From the NCBI RefSeq assembly GCF_003641185.1, contig NZ_CP032757.1, positions 1,798,001-1,862,000 of the forward strand: a DNA stretch of 64,000 nt, given 5' to 3'. Of this stretch, positions 1 through 9,294 are shown piece after piece. Both the position numbers and the translations under genes were made by a program. How positions within the stretch are numbered: the first letter of the stretch is position 1; every line of letters starts with the position of its first letter. Under the pieces are notes generated by a model. It worked only from the letters and a program-made list of their open reading frames with translations, had not been told where the DNA came from and made no database searches. Source of the stretch: Lactiplantibacillus pentosus (GTDB taxonomy: Bacteria > Bacillota > Bacilli > Lactobacillales > Lactobacillaceae).

Positions 1-1184
1 CGGAAGCCTTCGCAGTGCCCGTCTACTTAGGTATCACTAAGCCAGAAGTCACACGGAACCTGTTGATGTACCGTTACAAGCAATTGGATGGTGCCTATCA
101 TAATGCGCAACAACAAGGCTTGAAGGGCGCACTTTTCCCAATGGTGACCTTCAACGGGATCGAATGCCATAATGAATGGGAAATCACGTTTGAAGAAATC
201 CATCGTAACGGCGATATTGCATTTGCGATTTACAATTACACGCGCTACACCGGCGATACGTCCTACGTCTTACATGAAGGTAGCAAAGTCTTGACCGAGA
301 TTTCACGTTTCTGGGCTGACCGGGTACACTTCAGTAAACGCAACCAGCAGTACATGATTCACGGCGTTACCGGTCCAGATGAATACGAGAACAACGTGGA
401 CAATAACTTTAACACCAATTATTTAGCACAGTGGACCTTAAAGTACACGCTTGAAATCTTGGACCAAGTGGACGCTGACCAAGCAGCGGCTTTGAACGTC
501 ACCCCTGAAGAACGCGCAAAGTGGCAAGATATTGTCGACCGGATGTACTTACCATATGACAAAGATCTGGACATCTTCGTTCAACATGATGGGTATTTGG
601 ATAAAGACCTCGAACCAGTCTCAGCCATTCCAGCTGACCAATTGCCAATCAACCAACACTGGTCATGGGATCACATTTTACGGTCACCATATATCAAGCA
701 AGGCGACGTCCTACAAGTGATGTACGACTTCATTGACGATTTCTCAAGTGACCAATTGAAGCACAACTTTGATTTCTATGAACCAATGACGGTGCACGAA
801 TCCAGTCTCTCACCAGCCATTCACGCGGTGCTCGCAGCGGACTTGCACTATGAAGACAAGGCGGTTGAATTCTACAATCGGACCGCTCGTCTGGACTTGG
901 ATAACTATAACAACGATACGGTCGATGGCTTACACATCACTTCCATGACCGGTGGCTGGATCGCCATGGTGCAAGGATTTGCCGGCATGCGGGTGCATGA
1001 TGGTCAATTAAGTTACCGCCCATTCTTGCCTAAGCAATGGACCAAGTTTTCCTTCCGGCAAGTCTTCCGTGACCGCATCATTGAAGTCACGGTCGATCAC
1101 GATGGGACGAGTCTGAAATTGATTGCGGGTGATCCAATCGACGTGCAAGTCAACGGTAAAACCCAAAGCTTGCAACAAGCCTAA
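1..1184 (+). CDS. Glycoside hydrolase family 65 phosphorylase (maltose phosphorylase type), C-terminal part
   Basis: The reading frame is open to the left edge (first full codon at base 3), so this is the 3' part of a longer gene; family members have about 750 residues and about 390 are seen here. GH65 enzymes phosphorolyse alpha-linked disaccharides in the cytoplasm, maltose giving glucose and beta-glucose 1-phosphate. Visible family marks are the GPDEY segment holding the general-acid Glu (near base 375), the phosphate-contacting HESSLSP segment (near base 795) and the later SMTGG loop, followed by the C-terminal beta-sandwich. The aldose epimerase gene 22 bp downstream fits maltose use. 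Kojibiose or trehalose specificity cannot be excluded without the N-terminal part. Confidence 0.85.
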   Translation, partial: EAFAVPVYLGITKPEVTRNLLMYRYKQLDGAYHNAQQQGLKGALFPMVTFNGIECHNEWEITFEEIHRNGDIAFAIYNYTRYTGDTSYVLHEGSKVLTEISRFWADRVHFSKRNQQYMIHGVTGPDEYENNVDNNFNTNYLAQWTLKYTLEILDQVDADQAAALNVTPEERAKWQDIVDRMYLPYDKDLDIFVQHDGYLDKDLEPVSAIPADQLPINQHWSWDHILRSPYIKQGDVLQVMYDFIDDFSSDQLKHNFDFYEPMTVHESSLSPAIHAVLAADLHYEDKAVEFYNRTARLDLDNYNNDTVDGLHITSMTGGWIAMVQGFAGMRVHDGQLSYRPFLPKQWTKFSFRQVFRDRIIEVTVDHDGTSLKLIAGDPIDVQVNGKTQSLQQA

Positions 1185-1206
1185 CTAACAACCATAAAAT
1201 GAGAGG

Positions 1207-2229
1207 GTGAGGCGTACGATTTCAAAAGTCCCGTTTGGCAGCTATCAAGGCGAGCCCGTCTGGCGCTATACGATTGAAAATGCGCGCCATAGCCAATTGC
1301 AAGTGCTCAGTTATGCCGCGACCTGGTATGACTTCATCGTGCAAGTTGGCGGCCAGCCCCAGTCGCTCGTTTGGCACTTTGAAACGCTAGACGACTATCT
1401 CAAGACGCCGTATCAGGTTGGCAAAACGATTGGGCGGGTGGCTGGTCGCATCGGTCATGCCCAGTTTGAGTTAAACGGTCAGACTTATCGATTGCCACCA
1501 AACGATGGTCAACACCTGTTACATGGCGGCGATCACGGTTTACAGACGCATAATTTTGACGGCCATTTTGACCCCACTGGGGATACGGTGACGTTAACGA
1601 CGACCTTATTGTCCACTGAAGATGGCTTTCCGGGTGATTTGAAGGTCACGGTGAGCTATCGGCTGACGACGGATGATACGGTGCAAATCACTTATCATGG
1701 GGTGACGAGTGCTGATACGCTGTTTGATCCGACTTGTCATGTGTATTTCAATTTGAATGGCGGTGCGGCCCTGATCAATTCGCAGCAATTAGGCATTAAT
1801 TCGACAAAGTTAGTGCATACCGACCAAGACAAGGTGCCTACGGGGGTCTTCTACGTGCCGTCACCAGCCTATGATTTTCGCGCCCAGCCTGTGATTCAAG
1901 CGCAACTGGACCGATTAAGTCAAGAAACGGGGCAGCTAGGTTACGATGACTGCTACGTCATCGACCATCAGTCTGAACCGGCAGGCAGATTAGTCGCAGC
2001 ACACGGTCAGCTGATTTTCAACACCGACCGCAATGGCATGGTGATTTTCACTGCCAACCCGGATCATGGCCAAGCGACCACGGCCGGAAAGTATCACGCA
2101 CTGGCAGTCGAACTGCAGACCCTACCGGATGCCATCAACCATCACGGCTTTGGTGATCCGATTCTCAGGGCGGACACGCCGCGGACATTTATCAATCAGT
2201 ATCGCTATGTGGGCAATCAAACGCGCTAA
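1207..2229 (+). CDS. galM: Aldose 1-epimerase (mutarotase) family protein, GalM-like
   Basis: This 340-residue protein has the length and fold marks of galactose mutarotase-type epimerases, which interconvert alpha and beta anomers of sugars. Visible are the N-terminal part with GRVAGRIGHAQFELNG and HLLHGG, and the later HVYFNLNG segment that carries the central His. It follows the GH65 phosphorylase gene closely, and the beta-glucose or beta-glucose 1-phosphate made there explains the pairing. The start is uncertain: the GTG at 1207 overlaps the purine-rich GAGAGGGTGAGG that would be its ribosome site, so a non-canonical start a few codons later is possible. A strong terminator follows. Confidence 0.85.
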   Translation: MRRTISKVPFGSYQGEPVWRYTIENARHSQLQVLSYAATWYDFIVQVGGQPQSLVWHFETLDDYLKTPYQVGKTIGRVAGRIGHAQFELNGQTYRLPPNDGQHLLHGGDHGLQTHNFDGHFDPTGDTVTLTTTLLSTEDGFPGDLKVTVSYRLTTDDTVQITYHGVTSADTLFDPTCHVYFNLNGGAALINSQQLGINSTKLVHTDQDKVPTGVFYVPSPAYDFRAQPVIQAQLDRLSQETGQLGYDDCYVIDHQSEPAGRLVAAHGQLIFNTDRNGMVIFTANPDHGQATTAGKYHALAVELQTLPDAINHHGFGDPILRADTPRTFINQYRYVGNQTR

Positions 2230-2243
2230 ATTCGAATAAGTCC

Positions 2244-2287
2244 GATAACACCGTCAACCATATTTTAGGCTGACGGTGTTATCTTTT
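2244..2287 (+). terminator. Rho-independent terminator after galM
   Basis: A perfect 13-bp stem (GATAACACCGTCA with TGACGGTGTTATC) is followed by TTTT. It closes the maltose-use operon and isolates it from the leucine operon. Confidence 0.9.
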
Positions 2288-2416
2288 GCACAAAATTAAA
2301 TGACGCACAAGTTAATGTAATTCGTCAAAATGCTGTGGTTTAATGCTAAATTGTGCAAAGGCAACCGGAAAAAGTGGGGTCAAATGCTTAATATTATAAT
2401 TTAATTAGAAAATGAA

Positions 2417-2445
2417 TTGAATGACATGAGACCACATGTTATATT
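2417..2445 (+). promoter_or_regulatory. Predicted promoter of the leucine operon
   Basis: TTGAAT and TATATT are separated by 17 bp, a good match to a housekeeping sigma promoter. The transcript would start near 2452, about 10 bases before the ribosome site of the leader peptide. An alternative TATAAT at 2395-2400 has no convincing -35 partner. Confidence 0.65.
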
Positions 2446-2471
2446 AATCACAACAAATTTTAAGGGAGGTC

Positions 2472-2540
2472 ATGATGATGACTAAAATGCAAATTAAATC
2501 AGTAACCATGATGACCACCTTATTAGCCTTATTATTATGA
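2472..2540 (+). CDS. leuL: Leucine leader peptide (attenuator peptide)
   Basis: A 20-22 codon reading frame preceded by AAGGGAGGT. Three consecutive ATG codons (2472, 2475, 2478) could start it, and spacing favours the second or third. It ends Leu-Leu-Ala-Leu-Leu-Leu-stop, all five Leu codons being TTA. Four bases after the stop begins a chain of mutually exclusive hairpins ending in a terminator, then leuA. This is the layout of a ribosome-mediated attenuator, in which slow decoding of Leu codons controls folding of the downstream RNA. The peptide itself probably has no other function. Gene finders miss it because of its length. Confidence 0.8.
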   Translation: MMMTKMQIKSVTMMTTLLALLL

Positions 2541-2544
2541 TGCA

Positions 2545-2630
2545 GGACTCAGACAATTTATGTCGAGTCCTATTTGCGTTATGGAATGGGGCTCGAGCAA
2601 GCATCCCATTTCACGAAGGGGTGCTTTTTT
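2545..2630 (+). promoter_or_regulatory. leu operon transcription attenuator (competing hairpins plus terminator)
   Basis: Five segments can pair in alternation. A (2545-2555) pairs with B (2561-2570). B (2563-2570) pairs 8 bp with C (2589-2596). C (2583-2591) pairs with D (2604-2612). D (2599-2607) pairs 9 bp with E (2618-2626), followed by a U tract to 2630: the terminator. My reading: a ribosome stalled on the first Leu codons leaves A free, so A:B and C:D form and the terminator does not. A ribosome reaching the stop codon covers A, so B:C forms and D:E terminates. The pairings are seen in the sequence; the order of events is inferred. Confidence 0.75.
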
Positions 2631-2676
2631 CTTTGTTCCGTTACTTCTAAGTTAGCCGGATAGAAAGGTGATTAAT

Positions 2677-3840
2677 ATGAGTAAAATGATTCAATTTTTT
2701 GATACGACGCTCCGAGATGGGGAGCAGACGATTGGCGTCAATTTCAGTGTCGCCCAGAAGGTCGCAATTGCCAAACAGCTTGAACGCTGGGGTGTCGACT
2801 GCATCGAAGCGGGTTTTCCGATTGCGTCTACGGCCGATTTTGAAGCCGTCCAAGAAGTATCGAAGGCAGTCAAACACACAACTGTCACGGGTTTAGCACG
2901 CGCACGGCGGGGCGACATCGATGCTTGTGTCAGTGCGACCCAAGCGGCTCGACATCGACAAGTGCACGTGTTTATCGCAACGAGTCCGATTCATCGTGAG
3001 GCTAAATTACATATGACCAAGGCCCAAGTGCTAGCGACGATTGACGAAATGGTGCGCTATGCCCGTCAATTTTTCGAAGTCGTGGAATTTTCGCCTGAGG
3101 ATGCGACGCGCACCGAAGCAGATTTCCTAGCGACGGCGATTCAGACGGCCATAGATGCGGGCGCCACAGTGATCAATATTCCGGACACGGTCGGTTATAC
3201 GAATCCCGTTGAGTTTGGTCAATTGTTCGATTTCTTACAACAACACGTCGCGAGTTTCAATGAAGTCACTTTTTCAGTTCATTGCCATGATGATCTCGGA
3301 TTAGCCGTCGCCAATAGTTTAGCCGCGATTGCACACGGTGCGACCAGAATCGAGGGCACCATCAACGGCATTGGCGAACGGGCCGGTAATGCCGCACTTG
3401 AAGAAGTTGCAGCCGCTTTACACGTGCGCCATGATTATTATCAGGTTGACGACCATATTCAATTAAGCGAGACCTGGGCGACTAGTCAATTAATCAGTCA
3501 GGCCGCTGAAATGCCGATTCCGCATAATAAAGCTGTAATTGGGGCCAACGCCTTCGCACATGAATCTGGCATTCACCAAGACGGCATGCTGAAAAATCCG
3601 CAGACGTATGAGATTTTGACACCTGCTAGTGTCGGGGCGCCGAAGACAACGTTACCACTAGGCAAGTTATCTGGCTCCCACGCGGTCATGCAAAAATTAC
3701 AGCAATTAGGTTACCAGATCGACGCACAACAAATGTCAGCTGTGTTTGCGCAATTCAAACGGATCGCTGAGCAAGTCGATATTGTCTGTGATGCCGATTT
3801 GAAAGCAATGATGGCCAATTTTGAAACGGGGGTGGCGTAA
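2677..3840 (+). CDS. leuA: 2-Isopropylmalate synthase, short form
   Basis: Catalyses the first committed step of leucine synthesis: acetyl-CoA plus 2-oxoisovalerate to 2-isopropylmalate. The ATG at 2677 is chosen because GAAAGGTG lies 7 bases upstream; an in-frame GTG at 2668 lies inside that ribosome site. HMGL-type TIM barrel motifs are complete: [10 protein letters not shown] at the N terminus, [27 protein letters not shown] and [11 protein letters not shown]. The protein has 387 residues against about 510 for typical LeuA, and the missing part corresponds to the C-terminal LeuA dimer domain that binds leucine. The enzyme may therefore not be feedback-inhibited. A homocitrate or citramalate synthase is less likely given the leuBCD neighbours. 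Confidence 0.9.
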   Translation: MSKMIQFFDTTLRDGEQTIGVNFSVAQKVAIAKQLERWGVDCIEAGFPIASTADFEAVQEVSKAVKHTTVTGLARARRGDIDACVSATQAARHRQVHVFIATSPIHREAKLHMTKAQVLATIDEMVRYARQFFEVVEFSPEDATRTEADFLATAIQTAIDAGATVINIPDTVGYTNPVEFGQLFDFLQQHVASFNEVTFSVHCHDDLGLAVANSLAAIAHGATRIEGTINGIGERAGNAALEEVAAALHVRHDYYQVDDHIQLSETWATSQLISQAAEMPIPHNKAVIGANAFAHESGIHQDGMLKNPQTYEILTPASVGAPKTTLPLGKLSGSHAVMQKLQQLGYQIDAQQMSAVFAQFKRIAEQVDIVCDADLKAMMANFETGVA

Positions 3841-4922
3841 TGACGACAACTTCAGTTGCTCAGATTGCGGTCCTAGCCGGTGACGGTGTCGGACCAGAGA
3901 TTATGAACGCGGCCCTGGCAGTGCTTAAGGCAGTCAGTCAGGATCAATTCCAATACCAGCTACAAGCAGTCCCCTTTGGTGGGATTGCAATCGACCAGTG
4001 CGGCGAGCCGTTACCCGCAACGACTTTGGCGACCTGCCAAGCGAGTGATGCTGTGTTATTAGCGGCGGTCGGTGGCCCAAAATGGGACCAGGCCCCGCAG
4101 CGTCCCGAAGCGGGGCTACTCGCTTTACGTCAGGCGTTAAACTTATTTGCAAATATTCGGCCAACACGGATCACTGAGGCAAACCAGCACTATTCACCGT
4201 TGAAGTTAGCGGCCCCGGTTGATTTCGTTATTTTCAGAGAATTGACGAGTGGGATTTATTTTGGCCAACCACGGACGTTCAGTTCAGAGATGGCAGTTGA
4301 TACGATGCGTTATCAACGCGAAGAGATTGCCCGCATTGCGCGCTTAGCTTTTCAATTTGCGACCACCCGCAGCCAACATGTGACGTTAGTCGATAAGGCG
4401 AACGTGTTGGCTAGTAGTCGACTATGGCGGCAAGTCGTTGCAGCAATTGCCGCTGAATTCCCAGCAGTCACTTATGATACCAAATACGTTGACGCGACGG
4501 CCATGCAACTGATTGCCCATCCGGAACAATTCGATGTGATTTTGACGGCCAACCTGTTCGGCGACATTTTGAGCGATGAAGCTGCTGAAATCACCGGGTC
4601 ACTAGGAACGATCCCATCAATTAGTCAGGGTAGTCAGGGACCAGCCTTATATGAGCCGATTCACGGTTCAGCACCAGATATTGCTGGGCAAAGTCGCACT
4701 AATCCGATTGCGATGATTCGCTCCGTTGCCCTGATGCTCGCACATTCATTTAAACGGACTGATTTAGCTAATGAGATCACGACAGCTATCGATGCGGTGA
4801 TGGTAGCCGGAATCGTCACCCCTGATTTGGGTGGGTCAGCCACGACGACCGCAGTGACCGCTGCCATTATTAATCACATTCAAGAAAGTAGGGAAGTCTA
4901 TGCCACAGACCATGTTTGGTAA
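3840..4922 (+). CDS. leuB: 3-Isopropylmalate dehydrogenase
   Basis: Oxidatively decarboxylates 3-isopropylmalate to 2-oxoisocaproate with NAD and a divalent metal. The 360-residue length is normal. Characteristic segments are GDGVGPEI, the substrate-binding [16 protein letters not shown] and [10 protein letters not shown] with metal-binding Asp residues, and the NAD-site [10 protein letters not shown]. The start overlaps the leuA stop by one base (TAATG), implying translational coupling. Order leuA-leuB-leuC-leuD is the common arrangement. Confidence 0.96.
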   Translation: MTTTSVAQIAVLAGDGVGPEIMNAALAVLKAVSQDQFQYQLQAVPFGGIAIDQCGEPLPATTLATCQASDAVLLAAVGGPKWDQAPQRPEAGLLALRQALNLFANIRPTRITEANQHYSPLKLAAPVDFVIFRELTSGIYFGQPRTFSSEMAVDTMRYQREEIARIARLAFQFATTRSQHVTLVDKANVLASSRLWRQVVAAIAAEFPAVTYDTKYVDATAMQLIAHPEQFDVILTANLFGDILSDEAAEITGSLGTIPSISQGSQGPALYEPIHGSAPDIAGQSRTNPIAMIRSVALMLAHSFKRTDLANEITTAIDAVMVAGIVTPDLGGSATTTAVTAAIINHIQESREVYATDHVW

Positions 4923-6273
4923 ACTTTGGAATCGTCACGTCATCAGCGGTAAAGCTGGTGAGCCACAATTAATTTATGTGGATTTGCATTTATTACACGA
5001 GGTGACGTCGCCTCAAGCCTTTGAGGGCTTACGAGAAAATCATCGCCGCGTGCGCCGGACCGACAAGACGTTTGCGACGATAGATCATAACGTGCCAACC
5101 GAAGATATTTTCAATATTAAGGACGCGATTTCACGCAAACAGATTGAAACGCTGGCCCACAATGCCGCCGAATTTCATGTTCGGCTCGCAGGTATGGGCG
5201 ATGCGGATCAGGGTATTATTCACGTGATTGGCCCACAATTGGGCTTAACGCAGCCTGGAATGGTCATCGTATGTGGTGACTCACATACTGCGACCCACGG
5301 CGCCTTTGGGTCAATCGCGTTTGGCATCGGCACTAGCGAGGTTGAACACGTGCTCGCGACTCAGACCATCTGGCAAACGAAGCCGAAAACCATGGGGATC
5401 CACGTTCATGGCCAGCTCGGACACGGCGTTTATGCGAAGGATATTATCATGGGCATCATCGCTCGTGAAGGGGTCGCATTCGGGACGGGTTACGCGGTCG
5501 AACTTTATGGTGACACGATTGAACGCATGAGCATGCCCGAACGAATGACCCTCTGTAATATGGGGATCGAAGGTGGCGCAAAAATGTGTCAAGTTAAGCC
5601 AGACCAAACGACTTTTGATTACGTCGCCGGTCGTAAATATGCCCCTAAAAACATGACCAAAGCGATTGCCGATTGGCAGCAGTATTACACGGATGATCCT
5701 GACGCCTTTGATCGCGTGATTGATTTTGATGTCAGTGACTTGGCGCCGTTCGTCTCCTGGGGAACGAACCCCGGCATGTCGATTCCGATTGACCAACAAT
5801 TACCACCGATTAAGAACGCGGATGACCAAAAAGCATACGAATACGTGGGCTTGCATCCTGGTCAAGCCGCCGTCGATATTCCGATTCAGTACGCCTTCTT
5901 TGGTTCGTGCACCAATGGTCGCCTGTCAGACTTAAAGATTGCGGCCAATGTCTTACGCGGGCATCATATTGCACCTGGTTTGACTGCACTGGTCGTTCCT
6001 GGGTCTCGGGCAGTCAAAGAAGCTGCTGAACGTCTTGGCTTAGATAAGATTTTTAAGGACGCTGGTTGTGAGTGGCGTGAACCGGGATGTTCAGCCTGCT
6101 TAGGGATGAATTCGGACCAGGTTCCCGCTGGTCTGCACTGTGCGTCGACCTCGAATCGGAACTTTGAGGGTCGCCAGGGTGCGGGCTCGCGAACCCACTT
6201 AGCTAGCCCAGCGATGGTGGCGTATGCCGCAATTAACGGCCACTTTGTTGATATTCGAAAGGAAGCGCTTTAA
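4900..6273 (+). CDS. leuC: 3-Isopropylmalate dehydratase, large subunit
   Basis: Forms with LeuD the isomerase that converts 2- to 3-isopropylmalate by dehydration and rehydration on a [4Fe-4S] cluster. The cluster cysteines are visible at Cys337 (GSCTNGR), Cys397 and Cys400 (CSACLGMN). [13 protein letters not shown] and SRNFEGRQG are also family marks. The 457-residue length is normal. The ATG at 4900 follows GGGAAG and overlaps the end of leuB by 23 bases; the next ATG at 4912 is a possible alternative start. Confidence 0.96.
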   Translation: MPQTMFGKLWNRHVISGKAGEPQLIYVDLHLLHEVTSPQAFEGLRENHRRVRRTDKTFATIDHNVPTEDIFNIKDAISRKQIETLAHNAAEFHVRLAGMGDADQGIIHVIGPQLGLTQPGMVIVCGDSHTATHGAFGSIAFGIGTSEVEHVLATQTIWQTKPKTMGIHVHGQLGHGVYAKDIIMGIIAREGVAFGTGYAVELYGDTIERMSMPERMTLCNMGIEGGAKMCQVKPDQTTFDYVAGRKYAPKNMTKAIADWQQYYTDDPDAFDRVIDFDVSDLAPFVSWGTNPGMSIPIDQQLPPIKNADDQKAYEYVGLHPGQAAVDIPIQYAFFGSCTNGRLSDLKIAANVLRGHHIAPGLTALVVPGSRAVKEAAERLGLDKIFKDAGCEWREPGCSACLGMNSDQVPAGLHCASTSNRNFEGRQGAGSRTHLASPAMVAYAAINGHFVDIRKEAL

Positions 6274-6274
6274 G

Positions 6275-6859
6275 ATGACGCCAATTACCACGATTACGAG
6301 CACGACGATCCCATTGATGAAAGAAAATATTGATACTGACCAGATTATTCCAAAACAATTTTTGAAGAACATTTTAAAAGTCGGTTATGGCGACCATCTA
6401 TTTTATGACTGGCGCTACCGTCATCCCAACGATCCGGACCCGGAGTTCATTTTAAACCGACCGGAACGGCAGGGGGCTCATATTCTAGTGACGGGTGCGA
6501 ACTTTGGCTGCGGCTCCTCACGTGAACACGCGGTGTGGGCCCTTAAGGACTTCGGCTTTCAAGTAATCATTGCTGGCAGTTACAGTGATATTTTCTACAT
6601 GAACAGCACCAAAAATGGTGTACTGGCGATCACTTTGCCGGAAGCAGACCGGCTTCAATTAGCACAAATTGCGCCGAATGCGGAAGTGACGGTCGATTTA
6701 CCCAACCAGGTCGTTTGCTACCAAGATCAACAGTTTTATTTTGAAATTGACCCGTTATGGAAACACAAATTTATTAATGGCTTGGACGATATTGCGATTA
6801 CGATGGGATATGAAGACCAGATTGAGGCCTATGAAGCGAAGATTCCAACTTATGATTGA
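6275..6859 (+). CDS. leuD: 3-Isopropylmalate dehydratase, small subunit
   Basis: The 194-residue swivelling-domain partner of LeuC. Family marks are [14 protein letters not shown] near the N terminus and [17 protein letters not shown], the substrate-recognition loop. The ATG at 6275 begins one base after the leuC stop and has GAAAGGAAG upstream; the longer open frame to the left lies inside leuC and lacks a ribosome site. The next gene starts 11 bases after the stop. Confidence 0.96.
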   Translation: MTPITTITSTTIPLMKENIDTDQIIPKQFLKNILKVGYGDHLFYDWRYRHPNDPDPEFILNRPERQGAHILVTGANFGCGSSREHAVWALKDFGFQVIIAGSYSDIFYMNSTKNGVLAITLPEADRLQLAQIAPNAEVTVDLPNQVVCYQDQQFYFEIDPLWKHKFINGLDDIAITMGYEDQIEAYEAKIPTYD

Positions 6860-6870
6860 AAGGGTGGTTC

Positions 6871-8184
6871 ATGCGCATGGAAATTCAGACAGAGACACAG
6901 TTGCGACAGCGAATCGACCGGACCCATGAGTCACCGCTGTTTTATAAGATTTTTGCGTTAGTTGCAGGTGGCATGTTCTTGGATGCTGCGGATGTGTATA
7001 TGGCAAGTGCCGTCGCGAGCACGTTATTGAAGAGTGGCTGGTCAACGATTGCCACCAACTCGTACTTCCTATCGAGCGGCTTTTTGGGCCTCTTCATTGG
7101 TTCATTGACCGCTGGCTTTATCGGTGATTTGAAGGGACGCCGGGTCGCATATCAAGTTAATTTGTTACTATTTGGCGGCTTTACCTTTTTAGCAGCCTTT
7201 GCACCCAACATGGCGGTTTTGATTGGCTGTCGCTTGATTGCTAGTATCGGCTTAGGATCCGAAATCGTGACCGGGTATGCGATGATCAACGAGTTCGCAC
7301 CCGTGCATCGGCGCGGACGGTGGTGTGCCAGCGTGTCGGTGATTGCCAACACGGGCGCCCCAGTGACGATGCTTGCTTGCACGATGATCATTCCGCGCTT
7401 TGGTTGGCGGGTGATGTTTGCCGCGATTGGCATCATTGCCGCAATCTTGTGGGTGCTCCGCCGCGACATTCCAGAATCACCCCGGTGGTTGTTGAGCCAC
7501 GGCCAACCAGTCGCTGCGGCTGCGGTGATCAAACGTTTGGAAGTCTCAACGGGACAGGCACACGTGGATGAGGCACAAACCACATCAGTCCGGCCCAATG
7601 CACCAGTTAGCCGGCACCTAGGTGTCAGTTTATTCGTCGCCATCGTTGCCGTTTCAGCCACGATTATTTGTCAGTATACATTTACTTCCTGGGTACCAAC
7701 GTTATTGGTCAAACGCGGCATCAACGTGGCGGGCTCCCTAGGGGTATCAACCGTCATGATGTTAGGCGCCCCAATCGGCTGCGCAGTCGGTGCTTACTTG
7801 GTCGATCGTATTGGCCGCAAATGTACCATCGTGCCGGCCTTTCTACTGACAGCGGTACTTGGCATGGGATATGGACAACAAACTGCGATCCGTGGCGTTG
7901 TCATGGTGGGCTTTGCACTGACCGTTTGCTTCTATATTCTAATGGCGAGTGTCGTCGCGGTATACGTCTCAGAGTTATTTCCGACTAAATTCCGCTTTCG
8001 TGGTTCTGGCATTGCTAACGGGACTGCAAAATTATTCACGGTTGCAATGCCAATCGTCGTTGCTTGGCTACTACAAGTGACCAGCGTCAACGTGATTTTC
8101 TGGATCATCAGCGGCATCGCATTGTTGGCTGGACTCATCGTCTGGGGACTAGGTGTTGAAACCAGTCAGCGGCGGTTAGATTGA
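6871..8184 (+). CDS. Major facilitator superfamily transporter of the leucine operon
   Basis: A 437-residue protein with about 12 hydrophobic segments. MFS signatures are seen after TM2 (GDLKGRR) and in the second half (VDRIGRKC), with PESPRWL at the central loop, resembling the sugar-porter and aromatic-acid:H+ symporter families. The ATG at 6871 follows AAAGGGTGG; the ATG at 6877 is an alternative. It follows leuD by 11 bases without a terminator, so it is probably co-transcribed and answers to the same attenuator. That suggests a branched-chain keto acid, hydroxy acid or isopropylmalate as substrate, but the sequence does not identify it. Confidence 0.85.
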   Translation: MRMEIQTETQLRQRIDRTHESPLFYKIFALVAGGMFLDAADVYMASAVASTLLKSGWSTIATNSYFLSSGFLGLFIGSLTAGFIGDLKGRRVAYQVNLLLFGGFTFLAAFAPNMAVLIGCRLIASIGLGSEIVTGYAMINEFAPVHRRGRWCASVSVIANTGAPVTMLACTMIIPRFGWRVMFAAIGIIAAILWVLRRDIPESPRWLLSHGQPVAAAAVIKRLEVSTGQAHVDEAQTTSVRPNAPVSRHLGVSLFVAIVAVSATIICQYTFTSWVPTLLVKRGINVAGSLGVSTVMMLGAPIGCAVGAYLVDRIGRKCTIVPAFLLTAVLGMGYGQQTAIRGVVMVGFALTVCFYILMASVVAVYVSELFPTKFRFRGSGIANGTAKLFTVAMPIVVAWLLQVTSVNVIFWIISGIALLAGLIVWGLGVETSQRRLD

Positions 8185-8253
8185 GTCGGTGAGAACGGGG
8201 GCTAACTAGTGCTGATGTGTGGCGTGCGCAATGGATCATATGGGTTACGCATG

Positions 8254-9192
8254 GTGCTAGTTAATTCGTCATGATTTAATCGTGCCAATTATTAAGTTCA
8301 AATGCGGCCAGCTGAGAATCGCTGGAAATAAGGCGAGTTAGCGTAAATCTGCTTTACGGTGGCTTCCTACACCGACTTCCAGGCATTCTGTGCAATGGCC
8401 GGAACGTGGTGGACACAGATTTAAGCCGACAAATCACGTCTTAAATACTGGTCTTTCACTAACCAAGCAAAGGACGCTTGATAAGTGAAATTTCACCACT
8501 GGGCCTTGCACAGAATACCTTCCAGCCGGGATTGTATTCGAAAGGCAGACATTTGCGAACTCAACTTTTTCTTAGATTAGTCGTTGATTCACAATCCAAG
8601 GTCATTTTGACATTCACTGTCAGACTAGTTTCTAATGCTAGTTAAGCTTCCTAACCCATGTTTTAACTTTTCGAATCAGCAGTTTCACTGAGTTTGTCAG
8701 AACTTTCTTTAGTCGCTTGAGATAGCAAGGTCTCAAATTATAAACGAAGGTAATTTTATCGACTAAATGCAAGACTAGTGTCCATTGAAATTAGTGAATT
8801 ATATTCAGTAATCTTCTCAGTACTCAAATGTCATAAAGCATCAGCGATACCAATTCAAAGCTTGCTTGAAGAACAAGGCCCTAATATTCAGTGGTCAATT
8901 GTACCCAGATAGGTGGCTGTTCATCCGCCATTCGAGCGGCTTCCCGACTGGAGGGGCTGGCGGACAATGCTCAAGGGCGAAGTTCTTCTTGTCCGGGTGG
9001 GCTTCCCGGGCTAGAAGAAGACTCGTATTTGAAATTGCGCAGTGGGTTTCTGCGTGAGTTCAAATCGATGTCCGCCCTGTTCCAGCGTTGTCAGCCAGCC
9101 CCGGAGGTCGGACTAAGACGCTCTCAGCTGACGAACAGTAAGCCACACAATTAGCATGTCTTAATCATGAGTCATGCTAAATAATAACTAGC
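8254..9192 (+). repeat. Long non-coding repeat R1 (copy 1 of 5, plus orientation)
   Basis: Fills the 1.1-kb gap between the convergent leucine and mevalonate operons. It begins GTGCTAGTTAATT and ends AATAACTAGC, an imperfect terminal inverted repeat. It contains two large imperfect hairpins: the first around 8370-8540 (arms around CCGACTTCCAGGCATT and ACCTTCCAGCCGGG), the second around 8945-9115. This copy has the short apical module in hairpin 1. An 87-codon reading frame (8891-9154) lies over hairpin 2 but is interrupted in copies R2 and R5, so I do not call it a gene. Just upstream (8202-8271) an imperfect inverted repeat of TAACTAG may act as an operon end; no classical terminator follows the transporter gene. 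Confidence 0.85.
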
Positions 9193-9226
9193 AAATACAT
9201 CGGCAGTCTATTATTGTTGTTACATA

Positions 9227-9287
9227 CAAAAATCACGACTAACAAGTTCCAACGTAACTTAATACGTGACTTGTCAGTCGTGATTTT
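9227..9287 (-). terminator. Terminator of the mevalonate operon
   Basis: On the minus strand, AAAATCACGACT pairs with AGTCGTGATTTT with a further inner stem (GACAAGT with ACTTGTT), followed by a T run. It lies 8 bases after the fni stop codon and is symmetrical enough to work in both directions. Confidence 0.85.
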
Positions 9288-9294
9288 GTCGCTT

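Noticed and set aside
2472..2630. T-box upstream of leuA
   Set aside because: There is no T-box core sequence (GGTGG...ACCGCG type) and no stem I; a leader peptide with Leu codons explains the region better.
5311..5799. 162-codon minus-strand ORF inside leuC
   Set aside because: Shadow frame of a well-conserved gene with no ribosome site or known protein features.
7152..7661. 169-codon minus-strand ORF inside the MFS gene
   Set aside because: Shadow frame; the Thr/Ala/Ile-rich product has no recognisable domain and there is no promoter or ribosome site.
8866..9154. Overlapping ORFs of 63 and 87 codons in R1
   Set aside because: They lie over hairpin 2 of the repeat. The equivalent frame is broken by stops in R2 and R5, so the similarity comes from the repeat and not from coding.
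8254..9192. Known large RNA classes (GOLLD, ROOL, group II intron) as identity of the repeat
   Set aside because: I see no tRNA or phage context, no intron domain V motif and no motif that I can match to those families; identity is left open.
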